From an uncultured Porphyromonadaceae bacterium (lineage in GTDB: Bacteria; Bacteroidota; Bacteroidia; Bacteroidales; Muribaculaceae), in assembly GCA_900548875.1 (NCBI GenBank), contig URMA01000096.1, positions 1-11,125 on the forward strand: a DNA stretch of 11,125 nucleotides. Reading direction: 5' to 3'. Position numbers and translations under genes: made by a program. Below, piece by piece: positions 1 through 8,900 of the stretch (positions within the stretch are counted from its first letter, which is position 1; each line of letters starts with the position of its first letter). Below the pieces are notes generated by a model. It saw only the letters and a list, made by a program, of their open reading frames with translations, had not been told where the DNA came from and made no database searches.

Positions 1-414
1 CCGCTATCGCACAACATTCAATAGCCCGCAAATATGCAGCCAATCGGCCGGATGCTGACGACTATGGAAGGTTGAAAGAATTTGCCGGCAAAATTGCCGA
101 GAAAATAAGCAAGGGGGATGCATCGGTACCTGCAATACCGGGCAACCGACCATACAGGAAAGCCGGGGCGGTAGGGCTGGTGCCTAAAGCTACAAAGGCT
201 TGTAACGAATGCGGCCTTTGTGCTTCCAAATGCCCTGTCGGTGCCATTGACAGGAACAACCCGAGAAAGGTGGACAAAAAAACGTGTATTTCCTGCATGC
301 GTTGCCGTTTGTCCGCATCATGCACGGAAAATCAACGGATTGCTGCTTGCCATTGTAAACAGAATGCTCAAAAAGGTCTGCTCCGTCAGAAAAGAGTGTG
401 AACTGTATATTTGA
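1..414 (+). pseudogene. EFR1-type 4Fe-4S ferredoxin, C-terminal part, frameshifted
   Basis: The reading frame is open from position 3 at the window edge, so the gene starts upstream; in the EFR1 family the missing part is a flavodoxin-like domain. The visible part carries a complete first cluster motif CNECGLCASKCP (CX2CX2CX3CP, codons about 201-236) and the start of a second, CISCMRC (285-305). After position 305 this frame leaves the family pattern and stops at 399-401. The +1-phase frame continues the motif as VAVCPHHARKIN from 301 and ends in KKVCSVRKECELYI with a stop at 412-414, a tail I recognise as typical of these proteins. Counting bases 301-305 twice restores a perfect CX2CX2CX3CP. 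The protein is expected to be a cytoplasmic electron carrier; its partner is unknown. The break may be a true mutation or an assembly error. As read, the second cluster would have an abnormal CX2CX2CX5C spacing with no proline. Confidence 0.8.
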
Positions 415-462
415 TTGACAACAGCCTGATTAGTAAAATTCCGATTTCTGGGATTGACAGAT

Positions 463-506
463 GACAGGATGCAAATGCTCTCCATTTGTGTCCTGCCATT
501 TTTTTT
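463..506 (+). terminator. Rho-independent terminator after the ferredoxin
   Basis: Arms 463-476 and 484-497 pair over 14 positions with one A/C mismatch and two G-T wobbles, closing a 7-base loop. Eight T residues follow at 499-506. It lies 49 bases after the restored ferredoxin stop and separates that gene from the TonB receptor operon. Confidence 0.8.
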
Positions 507-686
507 ATTGTCGTTAATGGTTGAAAAATAGTGAGTTGGCGGCGGATGCGTGTTGGGAAAACTTGGCGAGATATGTGTAAAAAGAAGGGAAAATTCTATC
601 GGTGTGTTACAGAATTGTGATTTTATGTTTACCGTTTTGAGATATTTGTTCGCATCCTGCTGACTAATTTTGCCGCCGAAAAATTA
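507..686 (+). promoter_or_regulatory. Leader/promoter region of the TonB receptor operon
   Basis: This 180-base stretch between the terminator and the receptor start has no credible gene. The operon promoter should be here, but no perfect Bacteroidota -33/-7 pair (TTTG, then TAnnTTTG) is visible. The nearest -7 candidates are TATGTTTA at 624-631 and GATATTTG at 641-648, each one base off consensus and without a convincing -33 TTTG at the usual spacing. I see no riboswitch or operator structure. Confidence 0.3.
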
Positions 687-3380
687 ATGGTTATGCGAAA
701 GTTATTAGCGTTATTATTGTTGTTGACGGCTATTGGCGCTGAGGCCAAGGTTATAAAAGGAAAAATAAAGGATGCATCAACGGGAGAAGAAATCATTGGT
801 GCTTATGTAGCCGTAAAGGAAGCGCCGCAGGATGGCAGTATTTCGGGTTTGGACGGCAGCTATTCTTTTGAAGTGCATCGTTCGGGATGTACGCTTGTCT
901 GTTCTTATATCGGATATAAAAAATTTGAGAAAAAAATAACCGGCAATGAGGAATCCGTGGACATTAATCTGGTAAGTGAGGCCAATCAGTTGTCGGAGGT
1001 TGTCGTTATCGGACAGAACAGCGGACGAACGGAGGCAGCGGCCCGCGGCATCGAAAAGGAATCGATGAATGTGGTGAACGTGCTGAGTTCGAAAGCCATG
1101 GAACTGTCGCCTGACCAGACGGTGGGTAATGTGATTCGCCGCATGTCGGGTGTGACAATAGAAAGAAACAATACAGGCGAAGGCCAGTATGCCATTCTTC
1201 GCGGTATGGACAAGCGGTATAACTATACGCTCGTCAACGGGGTGAAGATTCCGAGCCCTGACAATAAAAACCGCTTTGTGCCGCTCGATATCTTCCCTTC
1301 AGAGCTGCTCGACCGTCTGGAAGTGCACAAGTCTCTGACCGCCAATTTGGAAGGCGACGGTATCGGCGGGGCTGTCAATCTGGAAATGAAGGATGCGCCG
1401 AGAGAGCGTCAGCTGACGTTCAATGTGGCAACGGGCTACAGTGCGTTGTTTTTCGACAATGATTTCCAGTCATTCCGCACATCGGATATCAACCGCAAGT
1501 CGCCGAATGAAATCAAAGGTATGGACGCTCCTGTCAGCATGAGCGACTTTACGACTTCCAACCTTCATATGACTAACAAGACGGCATTGCCCGATATGGT
1601 GGCAGGATTTTCCTATGGTGACCGCTTTTTGGACGATCATCTTGGAGTGATGGTAGCTGCAAGTTTCAACAATAGCAGCCGCGGCAAGGACAGTGAACTC
1701 CACTATCAGCCGGGTTCAACCTATACGGGTGTGACTCATCGTTTCTACTCTGAACAGCAGATGCGTCTGGGCACTCACCTGAAACTGGACTACTATCTTT
1801 CGCGCGACCATAAATTTACGCTCTATGGCGGTTATATGGATATGCGCAACGCTCAGGTGCGTGATGCAGCCAATCCGGAATGGGAAAAAATCAGAATGCG
1901 CTGGAACCGTCAGTACATTTTCAATTCAACCATGAAGGGCGAGCACGGATTTCTCTACAATCATGCGCTGAAATTGAAATGGTCGGCAGTGGCATCGAAA
2001 GCCTACAACGAAACGCCTGACAATGCGGAAATCAATCTGACAACGGCGAGCAACGGCATGCAGACCGTTTCGAGAAGCGGCACAACCCGCCGTTGGGAAC
2101 ACAACTCCGACCGCGACTTTGCCGGCTATGTTGATTTGTCCTATCTCTGGAAACTGACATCTGCTTCTTCGTTCAACTTTGCCGTGGGCGGAATGTTCCG
2201 CGACAAGCAGCGTACAAGTTTCTTTAATGAATATTTCTTCAGTCCGAGCGCTTCCAACCTGTCGCAGATGAGGGGTCGTGACTGGAATAACTTCGACGAA
2301 ATTCAGTGGGATGTGCGCCGTTACGGTTCGTTGAGCGACCCTCTCAACTATGACGCTTCCGAGCAAATCGGTGCCGGCTACGGTTCTGTGAAATTCATTT
2401 CCGGAAAGATGGAGGCGGTGGCCGGACTGAGAGTGGAGCATACCGACCAGGGCTACTATCTGCACTACGCTACTGACGGTGCCCGCAACGAAGGCAGTCA
2501 GATTTATTACGACGTTCTGCCGGATGTGCATTTCAAATACGATGTCCACAAGAATGCAAAACTTCATGCTTCCTACTATCGCGGCATCAACCGTCCGAGC
2601 TTCTTTGAAATTGTTCCTTACAAAATCATCAATGAGGACTATAGCGAACGCGGTAATCCGGACTTGAAACATACGGTGGCCGACAACTTTGACTTGCGCT
2701 ATGAATACTTCCCCGGTTCTTCCGAACAATTCATGGTAGGACTTTTCTACAAGTCCATAAAAAACCCGATTGAGTACGGTTTTGATTCAAGCGGTCAGGA
2801 CTTGTACTTCACGCCGAACAACTACGGAACGGCAAGAAACCTGGGTGTGGAAATTGATGTGATGAAGTATTTCAGATGGTTTGGAGTAAAGGCCAACTAT
2901 ACGTTTACCAATTCAAGAATCACAACACAGAAAACGGCAATGGTGGAACAGACGGATGCCAACGGCGATGTGACAACCGTAACCCGCGAAGTGCAGCAGA
3001 CCCGTCCGTTGGCAGGACAGGCAGCTCACATGGCCAACCTTTCGCTCCTTTTGCGCGACAGCAAATACGGTTGGGATGCGCAGATTGCCGGAGGATATAC
3101 GGGCAAACGCCTTTCGGAGGTTTCGAAATACTACAACGACGATATTTGGGAAGCAGGATATTTTCAGTTGGACCTGTCGGTTGAAAAGACATTCAACAAG
3201 CGTTACTGCCTCTTCCTGAAAGCCAATAACCTGCTGAACAGTGAGTTGGTGCGCTACATTCCGTTCAATAGTCAGAATGAGAATTTCCCGGAAAAACTCA
3301 AACGCTGCAAAAACGGCATTCTGGAACGTACGGAACGCACGGGACAGACAATCGTCATAGGTTTCCGATTCAAATTGTAA
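687..3380 (+). CDS. TonB-dependent outer-membrane receptor with carboxypeptidase-regulatory-like N-domain
   Basis: Outer-membrane beta-barrel transporter powered by TonB/ExbBD. A signal peptide spans residues 1-20 (cleavage after GAEA). A CarboxypepD_reg-like Ig domain covers about 22-97, the TonB-box motif LSEVVVIG is at 102-109, and the plug covers about 126-237, including ILRGMDKRYNYTLVNGVKIP and SLTANLEGDGIGGAVNL. The barrel runs from about 240 to 897 and ends in FRFKL, a typical barrel terminus. There is no STN domain, so direct coupling to a FecI/FecR sigma/anti-sigma pair is unlikely. The size (897 residues) and plug resemble the TIGR01782-like receptors more than the longer SusC proteins, and no SusD gene follows. 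An alternative start at 693 (MRKLL...) would remove only two residues. The gene leads an operon: the next gene starts 37 bases downstream with no terminator between. The substrate is not readable from sequence; the phosphatase neighbour suggests a phosphorylated or phosphorus-linked ligand. Confidence 0.93.
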   Translation: MVMRKLLALLLLLTAIGAEAKVIKGKIKDASTGEEIIGAYVAVKEAPQDGSISGLDGSYSFEVHRSGCTLVCSYIGYKKFEKKITGNEESVDINLVSEANQLSEVVVIGQNSGRTEAAARGIEKESMNVVNVLSSKAMELSPDQTVGNVIRRMSGVTIERNNTGEGQYAILRGMDKRYNYTLVNGVKIPSPDNKNRFVPLDIFPSELLDRLEVHKSLTANLEGDGIGGAVNLEMKDAPRERQLTFNVATGYSALFFDNDFQSFRTSDINRKSPNEIKGMDAPVSMSDFTTSNLHMTNKTALPDMVAGFSYGDRFLDDHLGVMVAASFNNSSRGKDSELHYQPGSTYTGVTHRFYSEQQMRLGTHLKLDYYLSRDHKFTLYGGYMDMRNAQVRDAANPEWEKIRMRWNRQYIFNSTMKGEHGFLYNHALKLKWSAVASKAYNETPDNAEINLTTASNGMQTVSRSGTTRRWEHNSDRDFAGYVDLSYLWKLTSASSFNFAVGGMFRDKQRTSFFNEYFFSPSASNLSQMRGRDWNNFDEIQWDVRRYGSLSDPLNYDASEQIGAGYGSVKFISGKMEAVAGLRVEHTDQGYYLHYATDGARNEGSQIYYDVLPDVHFKYDVHKNAKLHASYYRGINRPSFFEIVPYKIINEDYSERGNPDLKHTVADNFDLRYEYFPGSSEQFMVGLFYKSIKNPIEYGFDSSGQDLYFTPNNYGTARNLGVEIDVMKYFRWFGVKANYTFTNSRITTQKTAMVEQTDANGDVTTVTREVQQTRPLAGQAAHMANLSLLLRDSKYGWDAQIAGGYTGKRLSEVSKYYNDDIWEAGYFQLDLSVEKTFNKRYCLFLKANNLLNSELVRYIPFNSQNENFPEKLKRCKNGILERTERTGQTIVIGFRFKL

Positions 3381-3417
3381 TTTATAAAATATCAAATACA
3401 TTTTAACCAATAGAATT

Positions 3418-4785
3418 ATGAAAGCTAAATCATTATTGATTGCAAGTTTGGCTGTAGTGGGTATGACTTTTACAGCCTGTGATGAAGAGCCGGGCAATCC
3501 TGGCGGAACAACCGTTGAAAATGTTGCCGGTGAAGTATCCGGTGTTTGGGAAAAAAATAGCGTGGTGAAAATCAGTGGCCATATCACAGTTCCGGAAGGA
3601 AAAACTCTGGTTGTGGAAGAAGGCGTAAAAGTGATTTTCAGCTCTAACGGTGTAGGTGTAAGCCATACTCCGATTGAATTTATAGTTGACGGTAATCTGT
3701 ACACTCAAGGTACAAAGGAAAACCCTGTGCTTTTCTCAGTTGAAGAAAGCGAACGTACGGAAAGCAACGCCTTCGCAGGCTTGTGGGGCGGTATCGTCGC
3801 TACTGACAAATGTGCCGAAATGGTTATCGACAATACGATTATCGAATATACAGGCGGTGCTGTCCTGAAGGATTCTCCGTCAGCCGTAAGAGGTATCTAT
3901 GAAGCAGGCGAGGACTTTGACCCGCAGATTACAACCAAGAACGTAAACGGTAAATATGTTGTGACGAACTCCGTATTGCGTTATGGCGCTTCTGATGCCA
4001 TCTACATGATGGGCGGTAGCGGTATCATTGCCAACAATATCTTTGCCGGCAACGGCTACGACGGCGGTGAGGCTGTGAACGTGAAGGCAGGCTGTAAAGT
4101 GGATGTGGCTCAAAACATCATGTACAGCCCGAACACTAACGGCTTGAAACTTTCAAGCTCCGGACAGAACGACGACGGCGGCCGTGCACAGGCTCTAATC
4201 CGTGCCTACAACAACACTATCATCAATGCCGGATGGCGTCGCGACGGTGTGAAAGGCGGTTGCATCTACGTAGAAAAGAATGCTTTGGTAAGCGTGTTCA
4301 ACAATATGCTTGTCAACTGTAAGTTCAAGGCTATGACTCCGTCTTGGGAAATTCCTAACAACCCGGAAGAAGGTTATGCCGATGCTTCTGTAATCGACTA
4401 CAACTTCTATGTTGCCGGAAGCCCGGAAAGCACTTTGGACCAGGATGTGGCCGACGGTACTACTAACTCTTACCTTGGCTACACGCTTGAAAACGAAAAG
4501 TACAGCCCGAACGTTGATTTGCACAGCTTGGTAAGCGCTTCAGCCGGCGATGCAAACACAGACCCGAAATTCGTGAACTTCCCGTATAATACAAATGAAC
4601 TGACCGGTTACATTTATGACGAAAACTGGGATTTCCATGTAGCAGCCGATTCTCCTGCATTGCAAGGTGCATACAGCGGAAATGACGAAAAAATGCAGCC
4701 TTACTTCGGCGGTGGCCTGACTGTCAACGGCAAGACATATTCATCTCCGGCTCCTCAGGCTTGGTTCGGTGCATTCGGTAAATAA
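3418..4785 (+). CDS. Surface-type lipoprotein with right-handed parallel beta-helix
   Basis: A lipoprotein signal peptide ends in lipobox FTAC with Cys21 as the lipidated residue. The next residues are DEE, an acidic cluster like the surface-export signals of Bacteroidota lipoproteins, so display on the outer face is likely. Residues about 45-330 contain repeated short strand/turn units such as HITVPEGKTLVVEEGVKVIF, LWGGIVATDKCAEMVIDNTIIEYTGGAV and SGIIANNIFAGNGYDGGEAVNV, which is the pattern of a right-handed parallel beta-helix. The C-terminal part has DPKFVN (382-387) and WDFHVAADSPALQGA (404-418), a motif common in beta-helix proteins. No polysaccharide-lyase or pectinase catalytic residues can be assigned. 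It occupies the slot a SusD-like binding lipoprotein usually takes next to a TonB receptor, so a substrate-capture role is inferred. The phosphatase gene starts 34 bases downstream, indicating co-transcription. Confidence 0.85.
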   Translation: MKAKSLLIASLAVVGMTFTACDEEPGNPGGTTVENVAGEVSGVWEKNSVVKISGHITVPEGKTLVVEEGVKVIFSSNGVGVSHTPIEFIVDGNLYTQGTKENPVLFSVEESERTESNAFAGLWGGIVATDKCAEMVIDNTIIEYTGGAVLKDSPSAVRGIYEAGEDFDPQITTKNVNGKYVVTNSVLRYGASDAIYMMGGSGIIANNIFAGNGYDGGEAVNVKAGCKVDVAQNIMYSPNTNGLKLSSSGQNDDGGRAQALIRAYNNTIINAGWRRDGVKGGCIYVEKNALVSVFNNMLVNCKFKAMTPSWEIPNNPEEGYADASVIDYNFYVAGSPESTLDQDVADGTTNSYLGYTLENEKYSPNVDLHSLVSASAGDANTDPKFVNFPYNTNELTGYIYDENWDFHVAADSPALQGAYSGNDEKMQPYFGGGLTVNGKTYSSPAPQAWFGAFGK

Positions 4786-4819
4786 TCAACAATAAGCATA
4801 AGGTTAAAAAGAATTTTCA

Positions 4820-5755
4820 ATGAGAAAAGGAATTGTAGCGGTATTGTTGTTGGGCGCTGTTTCTGTCATGGCACAGCAGCGCCTCGACAACCCCGCAATG
4901 TTTGAGGATAAACTGAATTTTTATGTAGCCAACGATTTGGGCCGTAACGGCTATTACGACCAGAAGCCTATTGCAGAGCTGATGGGAGAGATGGCCGAGG
5001 TAGTCGATCCGGAATTTGTTCTGGCTACAGGCGACGTCCACCATTTTGAAGGTGTGCAGAGTGTCAACGACCCGCTGTGGATGACAAACTATGAGCTGAT
5101 TTACAGTCATCCGGATTTGATGATTGACTGGTATCCGGTTTGTGGAAATCACGAATACCGCGGCAATACGCAGGCTGTCATCGACTATTCAAACGTGAGT
5201 CGTCGTTGGGTAATGCCGTCGCTGTACTATACAAAAAGTTTTGAAGAAGAAGGAGCAACGGTCCGTGTAGTTTGGGTGGACACCACTCCTATGATTGACA
5301 AGTACCGTAAGGATACAGAGGACTATCCCGACGCTTCGAAGCAGGATTATCAACGCCAGTTGCAGTGGGTGGATTCAGTGCTGACATCTGCAACGGAGGA
5401 CTGGGTAATCGTTGCCGGACATCATCCGGTGTATGCCGATACCTATAAGTCGGAAAAGGAGCGTGTAGACATGCAGAATCGCTTGGATGCCATTATGCGC
5501 AAGCATCATGTTGACATGTATATTTGTGGACATATCCACAACTTCCAGCATCTCCGCGTGAAAGGCAGCGACATTGACTATGTGGTAAACTCGGCAGGTT
5601 CGCTCGCTCGCGATGTCAAGCCGGTGGAAGGCACTGTGTTCTGCAGTGGAGAACCGGGATTCTCAGTCGTGTCGGCCGACAAAAAATCGTTGAAGCTGTT
5701 CATGATAGATAAAAAGGGAAATGTGATTCATACAATTAGCCGAACAAAAAAATAG
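4820..5755 (+). CDS. Exported metallophosphatase related to type 5 (purple) acid phosphatase
   Basis: Calcineurin-like phosphoesterase fold, predicted to hydrolyse phosphomonoesters with a two-metal centre. A signal peptide spans residues 1-18 (cleavage VMA-Q), with no lipobox, so it is probably periplasmic or secreted. Metal-site motifs in order are NDLGRNG (Asp39), GDVHH (Asp72), GNHE (Asn110), VAGHHP (His201) and CGHIH (His238, His240). The stretches FEGVQSVNDP and IDYSNVSRRW align by eye with mammalian tartrate-resistant acid phosphatase (ACP5), supporting that subfamily rather than a generic metallophosphatase. In purple acid phosphatases the second motif is GDxxY, where Tyr binds Fe(III) and gives the purple colour; here that position is His75. 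The enzyme should therefore lack the tyrosinate colour and may use other metals. It is the last gene of the operon and is followed by a strong terminator. Its substrate is unknown; the neighbouring receptor could import the product or the released phosphate. Confidence 0.9.
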   Translation: MRKGIVAVLLLGAVSVMAQQRLDNPAMFEDKLNFYVANDLGRNGYYDQKPIAELMGEMAEVVDPEFVLATGDVHHFEGVQSVNDPLWMTNYELIYSHPDLMIDWYPVCGNHEYRGNTQAVIDYSNVSRRWVMPSLYYTKSFEEEGATVRVVWVDTTPMIDKYRKDTEDYPDASKQDYQRQLQWVDSVLTSATEDWVIVAGHHPVYADTYKSEKERVDMQNRLDAIMRKHHVDMYICGHIHNFQHLRVKGSDIDYVVNSAGSLARDVKPVEGTVFCSGEPGFSVVSADKKSLKLFMIDKKGNVIHTISRTKK

Positions 5756-5780
5756 GGTCATTTGAATCAGTGTTGCGTAG

Positions 5781-5815
5781 AAAGCAATGTTCTTTCGGGA
5801 GCATTGCTTTTTTTT
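5781..5815 (+). terminator. Rho-independent terminator of the receptor-phosphatase operon
   Basis: Arms 5781-5789 and 5802-5810 pair perfectly over nine bases. Four more pairs (two of them G-T) extend the stem to a TTCG loop at 5794-5797, the stable UUCG tetraloop in RNA. A run of eight T residues spans 5808-5815. It starts 25 bases after the phosphatase stop. Confidence 0.88.
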
Positions 5816-5849
5816 GTGCATTCAAAGAAAAACGAGTCGGAATTTTGTG

Positions 5850-5894
5850 AAAAAATCGGCATATATGCCAGATTTCTTGGATATATGCCGATTT
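5850..5894 (-). terminator. Perfect 14-bp inverted repeat, terminator of the minus-strand T9SS gene
   Basis: Arms 5853-5866 and 5881-5894 are exact reverse complements, separated by 14 bases whose ends can pair partly further. The A run at 5850-5855 reads as six T residues after the hairpin on the minus strand. This gives a normal intrinsic terminator 26 bases beyond the stop codon at 5921. The left arm overlaps the internal palindrome GGCATATATGCC (5858-5869). Confidence 0.72.
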
Positions 5895-5920
5895 GTGTTG
5901 CCTTTGATTGTATACTAGTG

Positions 5921-8900
5921 TTATTCGATAATAATTTTTTCTGTTTGTCGTAATCCGTTGTTGAAAATAATATTACAGATATAGATGCCTGGTACGATGT
6001 TGTCAAGGGCATAATGAATATTGTTCTGTGAAATATCCTTTTTCAGTAGGGGTTGACCAGATAAGCCGATAATTTCAAATCCTTGAATTTCTTGGTCTGA
6101 CGAGTAAACATGTAGAATATTATCACTAATATATATTTGATATGTTGGAGTAGTGTTGATATTTACAGAAGCGTTATCCTTGACCACATGTATATCATCA
6201 ATTAGGAAAATGAATTTATCTTGACTTATACATTGAATTGCAATGTGTACTTTCTGATTTTTATATTCAGAAAGAGGTATTTCAATTCTTTCCCATTTTT
6301 CTGATGCTTCACGGGTTTCGCCAATTTTTACGAAATCACTTTCTTCAGTTCCGGTTGTTGAAACAAGAACATTATATGTTTCTGCACCGTATGCAGTACT
6401 TTGGCTTCTGGCAAGGAAATTCACGGATGGATTTTCGCCGAGTTGCAATTTTGGTGAAATGAGCCAGTCGTTATTGGCTTCTCCACTTTGAATGAAGAAA
6501 GATGCGCCGAACTGTTCGCCTTGGTATCCTTTTTCAAAGAAATCGGGAGCGATAGGAGTCGTTTTTTGAGGATCGAAAGCTACAAAACCGAAAGGTAAGT
6601 TCCATCCGGGCCAAGTTATAGGGAATAATGCGACACTATAGCCTCCGGTTATACCTCCGTCTTTATCGATGGATTGCCAGCGAGGATTCAAACGGTCGGT
6701 CGCAAAGTCTGTACAGAGTTCGAAATCCATGATGTACGGATCTCCCTCTTCTATGCTTTCAACAGACTTTGAGATTGTGTCATTTTCTTTATTTTCATCA
6801 TTTTCGATAACTGGATATACAGTAATAGTTCTGGTACCGAGTTGTGTCAAGTCGACTTCGAAATTAACTTCAAATGATTCTTGATATGGAATGATTTTTT
6901 CAACTATATATTCATCTGCTGGCTGATTGTCAACCAAACATTTGAACTGAATATTTTCGAGCTGTTTATAACCATTGCTTTTATATATGACTTTAACAGG
7001 TTCATTATTTAGCATAAGGTTTTTATCTGCCGGAGTAATAAATTCAACTGCCTCCAAATCAATTTCTGTAGGTGCTGTATTGTCTTGGAATATAGGACGG
7101 ATTCCTAACCAATGCCCCGATGTGTTGAATATTGAATCTGGATTGAAATATTCCTCATTGTACATCCAGCTTGATTTGATGTCATAAGAACCTTTTTCGT
7201 CTTTTTCATAGCATAATCCCATGTAGCTTGTACCTTTCTGTGCGACTTCGATAAAGTATTTTCCTGTTTCAACGCGAATAGGTGCAAATTCGAATGACTG
7301 GTATCCAGCATCTTTATTTCGTTCCAGATCTTTAGTCATGATTAGACGTGCAATGTTTTGTTGATCAACAGTATAAATGTTGAGCTTGAAAGGAACGTTT
7401 TGTTCTTGTTGGTCAAATGCTATTTTTACTCCGCTGATTGTGTCGGTATGGTTTATGCCGAATACTTTACCATAACCGCATGATGCTTGTTTGTCTCCAA
7501 CGCTTTGGGTAAAGTTGGTGATATTGTCGAATGCATATTCATCTTTGCTGATTGAGAAGGTTCTTGTTATAGAATTGTTCTCTGGCTTTGTGTCTTCATT
7601 TTCAATTTGAATGTCGATTTTTAAGTTCACAAAATCACCAATTTTCAAATCTTGATATTGAAGAGGTATTGTATAATCGATTGTGTCATTGGCTGCAATT
7701 GTGAATGCTGGGGTTTCATATATTTTCATTTCATTTTGGAACACCGTGACAATTGCAGATTCGTCAGTTTGTCCATTATTTGCTATTCTGAGAGATTCTT
7801 GACTGTTGGGATTGACAACCTGGTCATATGGCAAAATACGGGCAAAATTGTCGGGATTAAGTGTGAGAATTTCTACATCATGTTCTTGTTTTTCGTAAAC
7901 TTGTACTGCATAGAGGTCGAATGCATTGCTTTTTGTTGTCCGTATGCCTATTGCATAATATCCTTCTTTGGGAATGTCTATGTCAATTACGAGATTTTTT
8001 GTTGAAAATTCTGTATAAGCATCCTTTTCAGTGTGGATAACCTTCCACTCTGATATATCTGTATCACTGGCACCTAAGAGAATCTCAAAATCTTCTGTAA
8101 TTGGATCTGGAAATCCCCAATTACCAGAACTGTATTCTATGCAAAGTTGATAAGTCTTGTTTTTCAAGTTGAAAAAACTTGAAGCCAGCAACTCATTGGG
8201 AGAAAAGGACTTGTATGTGGTGCTGTTATAAGTCCATCCTCCTTCGTTTATCGGATACCAAAATAATTCATCTTCATTTAAATCTTTAAATGTAATCGAG
8301 TAGGGAAGTGTTGCCGGTTCAATATTTCTTAGGATACTGTGGCAAGTATCATTATATTGGTATTTCTCGTTTGTTGATTGTGCAACAACTGTAACGTAAT
8401 ATGTACCTGGTTCAGAAAAGTCAACGGTATTATTGAAATAAATATTCTTGGATTCTTGAGGGTTTATAGTTGTTGAGATGTTTTCTGTTGTATATCCAGT
8501 TTCCTTTCCGTCTTTTTTTATGTTGAAGGCGGCCTTTATCTCATTGGTAGAACCGAAACCGTTATTTTTAAGATATATGCCTATTTTTTCAGATTGGGAA
8601 TAGGGATATTTTAACTTAGGGAGAAGCATTGCTGCTGCTTCCATTTCTGGAATTTTATTGTATTGGCCATTATCAATGGTAATATTGTCTAGACTTACGC
8701 GGTTGTTGTTTGCTTTGGATTTCGCTTGGAAGGCTATATAGTATTTGCCATTTTCTGGAATTTCAAAATCGACATATGATAGAGTCCATTTGCCGATATT
8801 GAAGTTTTCATAGCTTGCGATTTTCTGCATTTGTGCGATATCGTTAGTGTTGCCATATAGCACATCAAAACTTTCGGTATTGGTTTCTCCGAGTATGCCG

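Noticed and set aside
62..325. An 87-codon minus-strand frame over the ferredoxin
   Set aside because: It is antisense to cysteine motifs that are clearly coding on the plus strand.
1926..2729. A 267-codon open frame on the minus strand inside the TonB receptor gene
   Set aside because: It lies fully antisense to a well-supported receptor barrel, its translation shows no domain or signal peptide, and long antisense frames are common opposite such genes.
2913..3704. A 263-codon minus-strand frame spanning the receptor/lipoprotein boundary
   Set aside because: It overlaps two clear plus-strand genes and has no recognisable motifs; the overlap across an operon junction argues against a real gene.
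687..5755. Polysaccharide utilisation locus (SusC/SusD pair)
   Set aside because: No SusD-like protein, glycoside hydrolase or lyase is present, and the receptor's plug is not of the long SusC type.
5762..5953. A 63-codon plus-strand frame after the phosphatase
   Set aside because: It runs through both terminator hairpins and into the 3' end of the minus-strand gene, and has no family resemblance.
7652..8005. A 117-codon plus-strand frame within the T9SS gene
   Set aside because: It is antisense to recognisable CARDB-like modules; its cysteine- and aromatic-rich translation is typical of a shadow of A/T-rich DNA.
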